From positions 124,001 through 188,000 of the forward strand of contig PHBH01000002.1 of assembly GCA_002840535.1 (NCBI GenBank): a stretch of DNA of 64,000 nucleotides. Reading direction: 5' to 3'. Both the position numbers and the translations under genes were made by a program. The stretch is from Deltaproteobacteria bacterium HGW-Deltaproteobacteria-15. Its GTDB lineage: Bacteria > Desulfobacterota > DSM-4660 > Desulfatiglandales > HGW-15. Shown piece by piece: positions 15,322 through 24,281 of this stretch; within the stretch, counting starts at the first letter, position 1, and every line of letters starts with the position of its first letter. The notes beneath the pieces are model-generated. The model was not told where the DNA came from. It made no database searches and saw only the letters and a list, made by a program, of their open reading frames with translations.

Positions 15322-18300
15322 GTGTTCTCCAGGTTCTTTATCGATCACCCGATATTTGCATCCGTCATCTCCATCATCATCTGTCTTGCCGGCCTTCTCG
15401 CAATGACCGGCCTCCCGGTCGAGCAGTATCCGACGATAACGCCCGTTCAGGTCACGGTCTCCGCAACCTATCCCGGGGCGGACTCCCAGACCCTGGCCGA
15501 CTCGGTCGCAGCACCCATCGAGGCCCAGATCAACGGCGTAGACAACATGCTCTACATGTCCTCGACCAGTTCCTCGAGCGGGCAATTGAGCCTCACCGTT
15601 TATTTCGCCCTCAACACCGATCCGGATATTGCGCAGGTGCAGGTGCAGAACCGGGTGAATCTCGCCCTGCCTCAGCTGCCGGAAGCAGTGACCCAGTTAG
15701 GGGTATCGGTGCAGAAGAAGGCCTCCTCGATAATGATGATGGTCGCTATCTTCGCTGAAAGCGAGACGTACGGCAGCGAGTACATCGCGAACTACGCCAA
15801 TGTCCACGTGCTCGACGCGATCAAACGCGTGCCGGGCGCCGGGCAGGCTCAGATCATGGGCGTGCCGGATCAGGCGATGCGCATCTGGATGAACCCGGAC
15901 CGCATGGCATCCCTGGGAATAACCACCACCGACATCCAGCAGGCAATTTCGAGCCAGAACGCCCTGTATGGGGCCGGGCAGATCGGGCAGCAGCCCACAT
16001 CAGGCCCTGTGCAGTTGACCTTTCCGGTGGTCACGCAAAGGCCCTTCACCGAGCCCGCTCAGTACGAGAACATCATTTTGCGGGCCAGTCAGGACGGGAG
16101 CAGCATTGTGCGGTTGAAGGACGTGGCCCGCGCCGAGGTCGGCTTAAGACAGTACATCATCGACAGCAAGCTCAATGGACACCCCGCCACCTTCATCGCC
16201 ATCTTCCAGCAGCCTGGGGCGAACGGCATGGAGGTTTCAACGGCGGTCCGCAAGAGCCTCGAAGAGATGCAATCGAAGTTTCCCAGCGGGCTCCACTATC
16301 GGATTTCCCTGGACACAAACGATTTCGTTCGCCTCTCCGTGGAGGAGGTGATCCACACGCTCTTCGAGGCCATCCTGCTCGTGGTGTGCATCGTGTACCT
16401 CTTCCTCCAGAGCTTCCGAACCACCATCATCTGCGCCGTTGCCATAGTGGTTGCCCTTATCAGCACCTTTGCGGGCATGCTCGCCCTGGGGTTTTCCATC
16501 AACCTGCTTACCCTCTTCGGCCTCGTGCTCGCCATCGGCATGGTGGTCGATGATGCCATTGTCGTGGTGGAAAACGTGGAGCGCAACATGGCCCTCTTTC
16601 ATCTCTCGCCGAAAGAGGCGACCGTCAAGGCGATGGAAGAGATATCGGGCTCGCTGGTTGCGGTGGTCCTGGTCATGGCATCCGTTTTTCTTCCCGCTGC
16701 GTTTCTGCCCGGCACCACCGGTCAGCTCTACAAGCAATTCGCCATCACCATAGTCATCTCCGTGGCGGTCTCGGGTTTTGTGGCGCTCACGCTCACCCCG
16801 GCCATGTGCGGGGCGATCCTCAGACACGCCAAGCCGCGGACACGGGGCTTTTTCGCCTGGTTCAACCGCGGGGTGGACGGAATCACCCGAGCCTTTGGAT
16901 TCGCCGTCAACCTCGTCATCAAACGTATGGTTGTGGCCTTTCTCTTCCTGGCCGTGTTCGGTTACCTGATCATCCACTTCTTTGAGATTCTCCCCACGAG
17001 CTTCGTGCCGCCGGAAGACCAGGGGTACGTCATGGCCGCGATCATCATGCCCGATGCCGCAAGCCTCAACCGCACCAAAGCCGTTTCCGAACGCGTGGAG
17101 AGTGTGCTCAAGAACATACCAGGTGTGCAAGACCGGACACAGCTCTCCGGTTACAGCCTCCTCGACAGCGGGTTTAAGACGAATGCGGGGACATTCTTCG
17201 TCACCCTCAAACCCTTTGACGAGCGCTATGCCTCCGCGAAGACGGCCAAAGCCGAAAGCGCCCGAGCGGTGCTCACGACCCTGCGGCGCGAGACAATGAA
17301 CCTGCAGGAGGGATTGATTCTTCCGATAGCGCCTCCCCCTATCCCGGGCATCGGCACCACGGGCGGTTTCGAGTTCTGGATCCAGGACACAGAAGCCGGC
17401 CTGCCGGCGAGGCTGGATGCACTTACCCAGCAGTTCCTCCGCAAGGCCCGCCAGAGGCCAGAGCTTGCCGGCCTGAGCACCACGTTCCGTGCCACGGCCC
17501 AGCAGTTGAGCGCCGACGTGAACCGGGAGAAGGCCTCCCTCCTGGGGGTTCCGGTGAGGGATGTCTACAGCGCCATACAGGCCCAGTTCGGCTCACTCTC
17601 CGTCAGCCAGTTCAATGAGTTCAGCAGGGTCTGGTGGGTCGTTCTGCAGTCAGATCCCAAATACCGCCAGGACCCCCGGGATCTCACGCGGTTGTACACG
17701 AGATCCAATCAGAACGAAATGGTCCCGCTTTCCGCCCTCGTCACCACCCGATGGGTAGCCGGCCCGGATCTGCTGCCGCACTTCAACGGGTTCCCGGCCG
17801 CCAAGGTCAACGGATCCGCTGCGCCGGGATACAGCTCGGGCCAGGCGATAACGGCTATGGAAGAGGTCGCCCGTGAGATACTCCCACAGGGTTACAGTTT
17901 CGCCTGGTCAGGCCTCGCCTATGAGGAAAAGAAATCCGGGGGGACTTCTTCCCTGGCCTTCATCTTCGGTCTCATCATCGTCTTCCTCGTTCTTGCCGCG
18001 CAGTACGAGTCATGGTCACTGCCGGGCACTGTCCTGATGGCGGTACCCTTCGGGGTCCTCGGTGCGCTTACGGCGAACTGGCTGCGGGGCCTTCAGAACG
18101 ACGTCTACTTCCAAATCGGCCTTCTCGTGCTGATCGGCCTTGGCGCCAAGAACGCGATCCTGAGGGTCTCCTTCGCCGTGGAACTGCGCAAACAGGGCAG
18201 GACCATCATGGAGGCTACGATCGAGGCCGGCGAACAGCGGTTGAGACCGATCATTATGACTTCACTGGCTTTTGCGTTCGGTGTGCTGCCCCTTGCAATC

Positions 18301-18534
18301 GCTATGGGCGCCGGTGCAAACGCGCGTCACTCCATAGGCACCGGCATCATCGGGGGCATGATTGGAGAAACGACGCTGGCGATGCTCTATGTGCCTCTGA
18401 TGTTCTACCTCTTCGATCGAATGCGCAGTCCCCACGAGGCGAAAAACGGTCCCCAGCAAGTCGACATCAAATCGATCGAGCAAGACACGACCCGGACCAG
18501 CACCCCGGAGGATGCGCTGCTTGGCAAAACCTAG
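15322..18534 (+). CDS. RND efflux pump permease, HAE1 family (AcrB/MexB-like)
   Basis: The 1070-residue protein starts at GTG 15322 with an AGGGGA ribosome binding site. It begins MFSRFFIDHPIFASVISIIICLAGLLAMTGLPVEQYP, the standard start of HAE1 pumps. Two sets of membrane segments flank large periplasmic loops. The transmembrane proton-relay pair of Asp residues is present in GMVVDDAIVVVENVERNM. The length is normal (about 1030-1070). It is a trimeric, proton-driven exporter of hydrophobic compounds or drugs and works with the adaptor and outer-membrane channel beside it. Specificity cannot be told from sequence by eye. Confidence 0.96.
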   Translation: MFSRFFIDHPIFASVISIIICLAGLLAMTGLPVEQYPTITPVQVTVSATYPGADSQTLADSVAAPIEAQINGVDNMLYMSSTSSSSGQLSLTVYFALNTDPDIAQVQVQNRVNLALPQLPEAVTQLGVSVQKKASSIMMMVAIFAESETYGSEYIANYANVHVLDAIKRVPGAGQAQIMGVPDQAMRIWMNPDRMASLGITTTDIQQAISSQNALYGAGQIGQQPTSGPVQLTFPVVTQRPFTEPAQYENIILRASQDGSSIVRLKDVARAEVGLRQYIIDSKLNGHPATFIAIFQQPGANGMEVSTAVRKSLEEMQSKFPSGLHYRISLDTNDFVRLSVEEVIHTLFEAILLVVCIVYLFLQSFRTTIICAVAIVVALISTFAGMLALGFSINLLTLFGLVLAIGMVVDDAIVVVENVERNMALFHLSPKEATVKAMEEISGSLVAVVLVMASVFLPAAFLPGTTGQLYKQFAITIVISVAVSGFVALTLTPAMCGAILRHAKPRTRGFFAWFNRGVDGITRAFGFAVNLVIKRMVVAFLFLAVFGYLIIHFFEILPTSFVPPEDQGYVMAAIIMPDAASLNRTKAVSERVESVLKNIPGVQDRTQLSGYSLLDSGFKTNAGTFFVTLKPFDERYASAKTAKAESARAVLTTLRRETMNLQEGLILPIAPPPIPGIGTTGGFEFWIQDTEAGLPARLDALTQQFLRKARQRPELAGLSTTFRATAQQLSADVNREKASLLGVPVRDVYSAIQAQFGSLSVSQFNEFSRVWWVVLQSDPKYRQDPRDLTRLYTRSNQNEMVPLSALVTTRWVAGPDLLPHFNGFPAAKVNGSAAPGYSSGQAITAMEEVAREILPQGYSFAWSGLAYEEKKSGGTSSLAFIFGLIIVFLVLAAQYESWSLPGTVLMAVPFGVLGALTANWLRGLQNDVYFQIGLLVLIGLGAKNAILRVSFAVELRKQGRTIMEATIEAGEQRLRPIIMTSLAFAFGVLPLAIAMGAGANARHSIGTGIIGGMIGETTLAMLYVPLMFYLFDRMRSPHEAKNGPQQVDIKSIEQDTTRTSTPEDALLGKT

Positions 18535-18544
18535 GATAAACGGT

Positions 18545-19954
18545 ATGAGGAGATTACTTCTTCTGATCTGCTCCCTGCTGCTCTCCGGCTGCATGGTCGG
18601 CCCTGATTACGTGCGCCCGAAAGTCGACGTTCCGCCTGCGTTCCGGAATGTGGATGAAGAGATGCAGACGGCGGTCGACGCCGAGTGGTGGAGACAGTTC
18701 CGGGACCCCACGCTCGATGCGCTGATCACAGAGGCCCTTACAAACAACAAGAACATCAGGATCGCGACCGCGAATATCGAGCAGGCTGCGGCGGTACTCA
18801 CGCAGGTGCGCTCCCCGATTTTTCCCCAGGCAGGCTATGGAGCACGCGGAGCAAGGGAACGCTCACCGGAGAGCAGCGCAAGACCGATCCTGCTCTCGCT
18901 TCTGCCCAACCCCACAACCACTTATCAGGTCGGGGCGAGCGCGAGCTGGGAGATCGACCTTTGGGGCCGCATCCGGCGGCTCTCAGAGGCTGCGCAGGCA
19001 GAGCTCTTCGCTACAGAGGAGGCAAGGCTTGGGGTGGCCCTTTCCCTGGTCTCCTCGGTGGCTGCAAATTATGTTCAACTGCTCGGCCTGGACGAGCAGC
19101 TCCAGATATCGAAACGGACCCTGGCCGCATATGCGGATTCATTGAAGCTCTTTGAGACGCGCTTTCAATACGGCCAGGTATCGCAGATGACCGTCGAGCA
19201 GGCCCGTTCCCAATATGAAACCGCAGCAGCGGCCATCCCCGAGATCGAATCGCAGATCGAACAGATCGAAAACAGCCTCTCGGTCCTGCTCGGCCGCAAC
19301 CCGGGACCTATCCAAAGGGGCAGGACGATGGGTGAGCTGGTCCTCCCTGCGATCCCTCCGGATCTTCCGTCAGATGTCCTTGCGAACCGCCCCGACATCC
19401 GCCAGGCGGAACAAAACCTCGTGGCGGCGAATGCCCGCATCGGGGCCGCACGGGCCCTCTACTTCCCGGCGATCTCGCTCACCGGGACCTTCGGGTATGC
19501 GAGCTCGGAACTCTCCAACCTCTTCAAAAGTCCGGGCCGTTTCTGGAATTACACGGGGTCCCTGACGGGTCCTATTTTCATCGGGGGGGCCATTACAGGC
19601 CAGGTGCGGCAGACCGAGGCGGCAAGAAAGGCCGCGCTCCACTCTTACGAGCTGGCAATACAGAATTCTTTTGCGGACGTCGAAAACGTTTTAGTTGCGC
19701 GAAGGAAACTTGCTGAGCAGATCCAGGCGCAGGAACGGCTGGTCAGGGCAAACAGCGAGTATGTGCGCCTTGCGAGGCTTCAATACCACGGGGGATATGT
19801 GCCCTATTCGACGGTTCTCCAGGCGGAGCAGCAGCTGTTCCCTTCAGAGATCAATTATGCCCGGTACCGCTCCGCGCTCTTCGTTTCGCTCGTGAACATC
19901 TATAAGGCGCTGGGACGCGGCTGGAAGGTGGACGAGGGGGGTCCGAAACGTTGA
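18545..19954 (+). CDS. Outer-membrane efflux channel lipoprotein (NodT/OprM family)
   Basis: From the ATG at 18545 the protein has 469 residues. It opens with a lipoprotein signal, MRRLLLLICSLLLSGC, followed by MVGPDYVRPKVDVP, the canonical OprM N-terminus. Two internal repeats of the OEP fold contain WWRQFRDPTLDALI and LPSDVLANRPDIRQAE. The longer frame from 18512 overlaps the pump gene and would spoil the signal peptide, so I reject it. It forms the trimeric outer-membrane duct that completes the tripartite pump. Confidence 0.95.
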   Translation: MRRLLLLICSLLLSGCMVGPDYVRPKVDVPPAFRNVDEEMQTAVDAEWWRQFRDPTLDALITEALTNNKNIRIATANIEQAAAVLTQVRSPIFPQAGYGARGARERSPESSARPILLSLLPNPTTTYQVGASASWEIDLWGRIRRLSEAAQAELFATEEARLGVALSLVSSVAANYVQLLGLDEQLQISKRTLAAYADSLKLFETRFQYGQVSQMTVEQARSQYETAAAAIPEIESQIEQIENSLSVLLGRNPGPIQRGRTMGELVLPAIPPDLPSDVLANRPDIRQAEQNLVAANARIGAARALYFPAISLTGTFGYASSELSNLFKSPGRFWNYTGSLTGPIFIGGAITGQVRQTEAARKAALHSYELAIQNSFADVENVLVARRKLAEQIQAQERLVRANSEYVRLARLQYHGGYVPYSTVLQAEQQLFPSEINYARYRSALFVSLVNIYKALGRGWKVDEGGPKR

Positions 19955-20048
19955 ACCCACCTGAGGAGGTTTACCTGCTCCGGTTTCTCTCTTTTGAAAT
20001 TTCGGATTTAAATTTCGGCATCCGGATTTCAGGCGATCCTCACCTCTA

Positions 20049-20921
20049 TTACTTGCACTTGCCGACCAGCTTTTTGCGTTCCGGTTCGATCGATGAGAGA
20101 ATCTTCTTCACGTCGGCTTCCGGCAGATTGCCCTTCCTGGTCTTCAGGATCTCGATCACCGGCTTGAGCACGGGCTGGCGCTGCGTGCGCTTCACAAGAC
20201 CGTCCAACTCGGGGTCGCCGGTGTATGCCCCCAACGCCTCCTGGAACTTGTCCAAACGCATCGCCTGGTCATTGAACAGGGCCACAAACTTGTGGCCGGG
20301 CCCGGCGGACAGCGCGAGTTTACAGGCGACATACACGCCCTCGAGAACCGCGCCGTAAAATGTATCCACCATTGCTTCCATGATCTCCTGGTCGCTCTTA
20401 GCCGCCTGCAATGAATCCTGCATATTGGCCACTACGTACTTGACATAGAGGTCGCGGTTGGCAGGGTCGTCGGGATTGTCGGCGATTTTCTTGAGCTCAT
20501 CGGGGGTGAAGGTCTTGATCTTCAACCTGCCCCCCAGATTCATTCGATCGGGTATAGCCTCTCGTAGCGCAATGGCGGCACTGAATTCCTGCTTCCTTCC
20601 GAAAAGCAGGGCGTAATTGGAATCAAAAAGGTACATGCCCATAAGCACACGCAGTTGTTCCTTGTCCTTGCAGTCGACAATCCCCTCCAAAGGCACCACC
20701 AGGCTCGGCTGGTAGGAAAGTCCGGACTGCTTGAACAGGCCCACACTCTCGCCAATTGCCTTGCCCTCGCTCCCGCCGAAAAGGGCCTCCAACTTCTCGG
20801 AACCTTGCTTGAGCACCTGCGCCTTGATGCGGGAAACAAAGGGGTCCGCGGCCAGGGCCGGACTCAGGCACAGGAACAGAACCGCCGCCGTCAGTAATAA
20901 CCACGTCTTGCCAAGTTTCAT
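20049..20921 (-). CDS. Exported protein of unknown function
   Basis: The ATG at 20921 (AAAGGA 8 bases upstream) gives 290 residues with a clean signal peptide (MKLGKTWLLLTAAVLFLCLSPALA, cut before ADPF). An earlier ATG at 20930 abuts the ribosome binding site and is less likely. The mature part is mostly helical and moderately charged with no motif I recognise. It contains two cysteines in the middle and one near the C-terminus (VGKCK). It is a periplasmic or secreted protein. It is convergent with the efflux operon and shows no clear functional partner. Confidence 0.75.
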   Translation of the reverse strand: MKLGKTWLLLTAAVLFLCLSPALAADPFVSRIKAQVLKQGSEKLEALFGGSEGKAIGESVGLFKQSGLSYQPSLVVPLEGIVDCKDKEQLRVLMGMYLFDSNYALLFGRKQEFSAAIALREAIPDRMNLGGRLKIKTFTPDELKKIADNPDDPANRDLYVKYVVANMQDSLQAAKSDQEIMEAMVDTFYGAVLEGVYVACKLALSAGPGHKFVALFNDQAMRLDKFQEALGAYTGDPELDGLVKRTQRQPVLKPVIEILKTRKGNLPEADVKKILSSIEPERKKLVGKCK

Positions 20922-21054
20922 ACTTTTCATCCTTTAACCTGTTGTCCGGCCTATCGTCGAAGGTACTCCACCGATATTTACCGGAAGTGCGGCATCATTC
21001 TCTGCGGTTCCGCCTTTTTTTTCAAGGTAAAGGTGTACCAAGGCTTGCGGCTGA

Positions 21055-21399
21055 TCAGAAATTGCTCTTTCTCTCCTTTTCAGCAGATTCCAATGTGAAT
21101 TGAAGCTTCTTCAGGGTGTGTCCCGCGATTTTTACCTCATCCGAGTAGGATATCTTCACAAGCACAGTGTTGTGCTCATTCTTTTCTATGAAAAAATCCT
21201 CGCTTTTAATGTCCCGGCCCTTCTCCTCCATCTTCTTGGCCAGGAAGTTGCGAACTTCTCCCTCGCTCCTCTTGGTTCCGTAAAGCGCCGCTTCCTCTAT
21301 ATCCATCTGCAGCCAATGTTTGTCCCAGTACGGCCGGACGAAAATGGTCGCAAACCACACCGCTAAAGCCACAATCCCAAGATTGAACAACCTTTTCAT
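21055..21399 (-). CDS. Small membrane-anchored protein of unknown function
   Basis: The 114-residue protein has a strong AGAGGGG ribosome binding site and an N-terminal hydrophobic anchor (LFNLGIVALAVWFATIFV). A soluble domain follows with a helix (GEVRNFLAKKMEEKGRDIK) and beta strands (HNTVLVKISYSDEVKI), resembling the one-anchor envelope proteins of the DUF4845 kind. That resemblance is only by eye. Function is unknown. Confidence 0.65.
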   Translation of the reverse strand: MKRLFNLGIVALAVWFATIFVRPYWDKHWLQMDIEEAALYGTKRSEGEVRNFLAKKMEEKGRDIKSEDFFIEKNEHNTVLVKISYSDEVKIAGHTLKKLQFTLESAEKERKSNF

Positions 21400-21772
21400 A
21401 GCACCCCTCTTATAGTGAGAAAAATGATCTCCGCATCCCCTGGCGGCGCCTGCATGCTTACAGTGGAACCTTCGGTAATCTTCGTCGCTTGCAGGTATTG
21501 CGAAACGCTATGGAGATTAATCGGTCTCTTGATATCAAAACTAAAGAAGTGTCTAAGATGGCTGCTGTCCTGCCTCACAAAATTTCATTTCAACCGATCC
21601 CCCTCCGGATACCGGATTTCTCATTCCGTTTAGAGCCATGTAAGGTTCTTTTCACCAGTTCTTCAAATTCTTCGTCCGAGCCCTCCGGCATCTTTTCTTT
21701 CTAAAGAGTCCCTTCTAAAGAGACGATGTACCTGTCATCGTGTTTCGGTTCAAATGTTTTGGAGTTGAAGTA
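21400..21772. other. Intergenic stretch with nothing convincing
   Basis: This 373-base gap contains no repeat array and no gene that I can support. A 60-codon minus-strand frame (21396-21578) overlaps the next start as ATGA but lacks a ribosome binding site and family similarity. Confidence 0.4.
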
Positions 21773-21850
21773 ATGGTTGAAATTATCAAGAGTCTTATTT
21801 GGTCGCTTGTTGTGCTCTCGGTAGCCTTTTATCTTTTTCTGCTTTCCTGA
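21773..21850 (+). CDS. Possible 25-residue single-span membrane peptide
   Basis: A short open frame reads MVEIIKSLIWSLVVLSVAFY plus LFLLS and a stop. GGAG lies 8 bases before the ATG, an ideal ribosome binding site. The product would be almost entirely one hydrophobic helix with a short charged N-terminus, like known small bacterial membrane proteins. It lies 180 bases upstream of the BamE-like gene on the same strand. No homologue is recognised. A chance hydrophobic frame is possible. Confidence 0.35.
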   Translation: MVEIIKSLIWSLVVLSVAFYLFLLS

Positions 21851-22032
21851 ACCGCCCGGCCACAATCCCCTATTCTTCCGCCTCTTGTCCTGCCGCCGCT
21901 TTTGTGGTATTCGCTTGTGCTCATGCTCGGGGTAAGAGAATCCTCTCCCAAAGAGCGGGATTTAAGACGGCCGGGGAAGTTAAGAAGGTGGGGGAGGGGG
22001 AAAAAAGGTATCCAAGCTACAAGGGGCGAGTT

Positions 22033-22431
22033 ATGGTCAAGAAACTAGTGCTGATTTGGCTGGCTCTTCTTCCTCTTGCGATCCTGTTGGAATGCACGGG
22101 TGTTCCTCGTTCTTGTGCCCAGGAACCGGATGTCCCCTCACTGCAGTCCAGGGTCCTTCAACTCGAAAAGCGGGTCATGGAGCTGGAATCCCTTCTCGCC
22201 CAAGCCGAAGAGGCGAGGAAGAGCATTTCATCCGATCGGACAGGCTGGCAGAACAAGAAGAACTGGAGAAGTTTGTCCGTTGGAATGCGTGATGGAGAGG
22301 TAAAAAAGATCCTCGGCGAACCAAGCAAGGTGATTCAGGGAATCAAGACCCTCTGGTATTACCCCAATCTCTACTGCGGTTATGTGACCTTTGATGACAA
22401 GGGGCAACTGATAGGGTGGAACGAACCCTGA
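22033..22431 (+). CDS. Exported coiled-coil protein with SmpA/BamE-like C-terminal domain
   Basis: From the ATG at 22033 (AAGGGGCGAG upstream) the protein has 132 residues. It has a signal peptide (MVKKLVLIWLALLPLAILLE, probable cleavage near RSCAQE). A coiled-coil follows (LQSRVLQLEKRVMELESLLAQAEEA), then a domain with LSVGMRDGEVKKILGEPSKV and WYYPNLYCGYVTFDDKGQLIGW. The GM-x-x-x-EV-x-x-x-LGEP pattern is the SmpA/OmlA (BamE) fold signature. It probably sits in the periplasm and binds an envelope component. The longer frame from 21799 is rejected because it has no signal peptide. Confidence 0.8.
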   Translation: MVKKLVLIWLALLPLAILLECTGVPRSCAQEPDVPSLQSRVLQLEKRVMELESLLAQAEEARKSISSDRTGWQNKKNWRSLSVGMRDGEVKKILGEPSKVIQGIKTLWYYPNLYCGYVTFDDKGQLIGWNEP

Positions 22432-22515
22432 TCGGGTTGTTTCCACCCGTGTACCGGCTATTTGCCTTCCCTGGAAGCAAGCTCCCGGAGAACTTCCCGG
22501 TTCTTTTGAATCCTC

Positions 22516-23460
22516 TTATCGTCTGCTTTTCGGTTTGCTTTGCTGGGCGCGTCTTTTCGTTTTCGGATAACGCGAAGTTTCTTTGTTGCTGAAGGCATGT
22601 TTCCGCTCCTTTTCTCTGATCAGGGCCGGCGGCGGATTGCCGTCTGCCGGGTTAATTTTATTAGCCTCTGGGAGTACCCCTGTCAAGCCCGTCTTGCCGG
22701 CTTCCCCCACACCTCTTCGCCATAAGTAAAGCATAATTCCTACCGCAAGCGCTGAATTCAGCGACTCCACCCCCGGCTCCATTGGAATGGAGAGCGTAAC
22801 CTCGCTCTTCACCCCTGCAGGAATACCGGGGCCTTCCAGTCCGGGCAGAAGTCCAAAGGTGGGCGGGAACTGGAACCTGCCCGCATCCTTCCCCACGGGT
22901 GACATGGCAATCAGGGGCGCCCTTGCCCTTCGCAACCCCCTGATTGGCGGCCCCTCGAAGATCGGAACCCTGAAGAGCGTGCTGCCGGCCACCCTCGTCG
23001 ATTTATGATGAAACGGGTGGGCAGCTTCCTTTAATAAGACGATCCGGGATACGCCGAAGGCCGCAGCAGAACGGATAATCGAACCGACGTTGACCGGATC
23101 CTGAAAAGGGACAAAGAGCGTACAGCCCTCCGGCCACTCTTCCGCATCCCACGCAGGAAATCGTCCTGCGCGAACCAGAAGGATGGGCTGGTCCGTGCCA
23201 TAGATGTCAAGATTCCTGAAGAGCTGGCCTGCAAGACGGTACCTTTGAATATTGTCGGGCAGAATCCAGTCAAACACATCCTGGTCCTTGCGAAGAATCA
23301 ACCCCTCACAGCGGTCGGGGAAGTCCCTGAGGATTTCCTTGACCTGTTTGGGCCCCGAGAGCAGTGCAAGCCCATGCTTTCTGATCCCCACCCCGCGGTA
23401 GAGCGTCTGAAACATCCTGAACGTTCGGTTTTCTACGCTTAGGATTTCCTGAGCCTTCAT
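22516..23460 (-). CDS. SpoU-family (SPOUT) RNA 2'-O-methyltransferase
   Basis: The 314-residue protein contains the three SpoU motifs in order. These are DPVNVGSIIRSAAAFG (motif 1), LLPGLEGPGIP (motif 2, degenerate compared with the usual GNEGxG) and SIPMEPGVESLNSALAVGIML (motif 3). The trefoil-knot domain occupies about residues 110-250. A preceding N-terminal region may bind RNA. The C-terminal 60 residues are rich in Lys and Arg (ETSRYPKTKRRAQQSKPKSRR-like), probably a flexible RNA-binding tail. It should methylate a ribose in rRNA or tRNA using SAM, but the target cannot be assigned. Confidence 0.88.
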   Translation of the reverse strand: MKAQEILSVENRTFRMFQTLYRGVGIRKHGLALLSGPKQVKEILRDFPDRCEGLILRKDQDVFDWILPDNIQRYRLAGQLFRNLDIYGTDQPILLVRAGRFPAWDAEEWPEGCTLFVPFQDPVNVGSIIRSAAAFGVSRIVLLKEAAHPFHHKSTRVAGSTLFRVPIFEGPPIRGLRRARAPLIAMSPVGKDAGRFQFPPTFGLLPGLEGPGIPAGVKSEVTLSIPMEPGVESLNSALAVGIMLYLWRRGVGEAGKTGLTGVLPEANKINPADGNPPPALIREKERKHAFSNKETSRYPKTKRRAQQSKPKSRR

Positions 23461-23547
23461 TGCTGTTCTCTCGGTTTATTGAACTTTTCAGAGCTTGAAG
23501 AAAGGATGAAAGGCGGGATTCCGGCGTGGATCAGAATCAGGCGGATT

Positions 23548-23661
23548 TCAGCGATTGCTACCAGCCCGATTCTCCCTCGCCCTTTGCTTCAACACCTTTT
23601 CTCTTCGACGGCGTCTTCGTTCGATTTCACGACGCCTTTCTATCTTCTTGTGTTTTGACAT
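23548..23661 (-). CDS. Very small, highly basic protein (37 residues)
   Basis: A short frame starts at ATG 23661 with an excellent AAGGAGGAG ribosome binding site about 8 bases upstream and ends at TGA 23548. It reads MSKHKKIERRREIERRR, continues with more Arg, then EKVLKQRARENRAGSNR. About half of its residues are Lys or Arg and it should be one long helix. Such proteins often associate with ribosomes or RNA, which fits its position upstream of an RNA methyltransferase on the same strand. This is inference; I do not recognise the family. Confidence 0.6.
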   Translation of the reverse strand: MSKHKKIERRREIERRRRRREKVLKQRARENRAGSNR

Positions 23662-23847
23662 GTTCCGAACTCCTCCTTGGAATTTTCATCGATTCAGATC
23701 TGGTCGACCGTGGTGTTCACCCCTCCGCCCCTGCCCACCGGCCTGAGCGTGTCCGCTCTTCCCGGATAATTCCGCAAATCCTTGACGCATTGGACATTAT
23801 TACTCGGTGTCAGTTAAAAAATCAAAGGATTTCGATGTGCTTTCGGA

Positions 23848-23910
23848 GCAGTAAGCAGAAACAGTAGGCAGTAAGCAGTAAACAGTAAGCAGTGAGCAGT
23901 GAGCAGTAAC
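23848..23910. repeat. AGTAAGC word repeat array (arm 1)
   Basis: About eight near-tandem degenerate copies of the 7-base word AGTAAGC/AGTGAGC. The complementary array lies at 24104-24281, so the two could pair. The rest of the 599-base gap (23662-24260) holds scattered single words of the same family and no gene. Confidence 0.75.
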
Positions 23911-24103
23911 ATCTCGCCGGAAGGCGCGCGGGGTGCGGGGTCACCGCTTGCCCTGATGGGTTCCGGATGTCATCGGAATGACGGCGCCTGGAAACTGTTG
24001 TCTGAGCAGCATTGTTGTTCCCCGCTTACTGCTACTTTCTTTAAACGCCTACTGCTACGGAAGTTGCGGTGATTTGCTGCGCGTTGGACATGGTCTTTGT
24101 TTC

Positions 24104-24281
24104 CTGCTTACTGCTTACTGCCTACTGCTTACTTTCTTTCAGTTCCGAGCAGCGTTGTTCCTGGTTGCTGCACTGCTTACTCTTTTTCCGTTTCTGCTTA
24201 CTGCTTACTGCCTACTGCTTACTGCTTACTCTCTTTCACTTTCTGCTTACTGCTCACTGCTTACTGCTTACTTCTTTCAGT
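24104..24281. repeat. GCTTACT word repeat array (arm 2), reaching into the permease gene end
   Basis: More than a dozen degenerate copies of TGCTTAC/TGCCTAC occur in three clusters separated by TTTCTTTC-like spacers. The array is inverted relative to 23848-23910. It overlaps the 3' end of the metal permease gene: the last codons and stop (ERSKQ, TAA) are made of repeat sequence. Confidence 0.75.

Noticed and set aside
21396-21578. 60-codon minus-strand frame overlapping the next start as ATGA
   Set aside because: No ribosome binding site, no recognised family, and the downstream gene has its own strong site; overlap may be chance.
23848-24281. Possible CRISPR array
   Set aside because: The repeated words are 7 bases, near-tandem and without unique spacers of constant length, and no cas genes are present.
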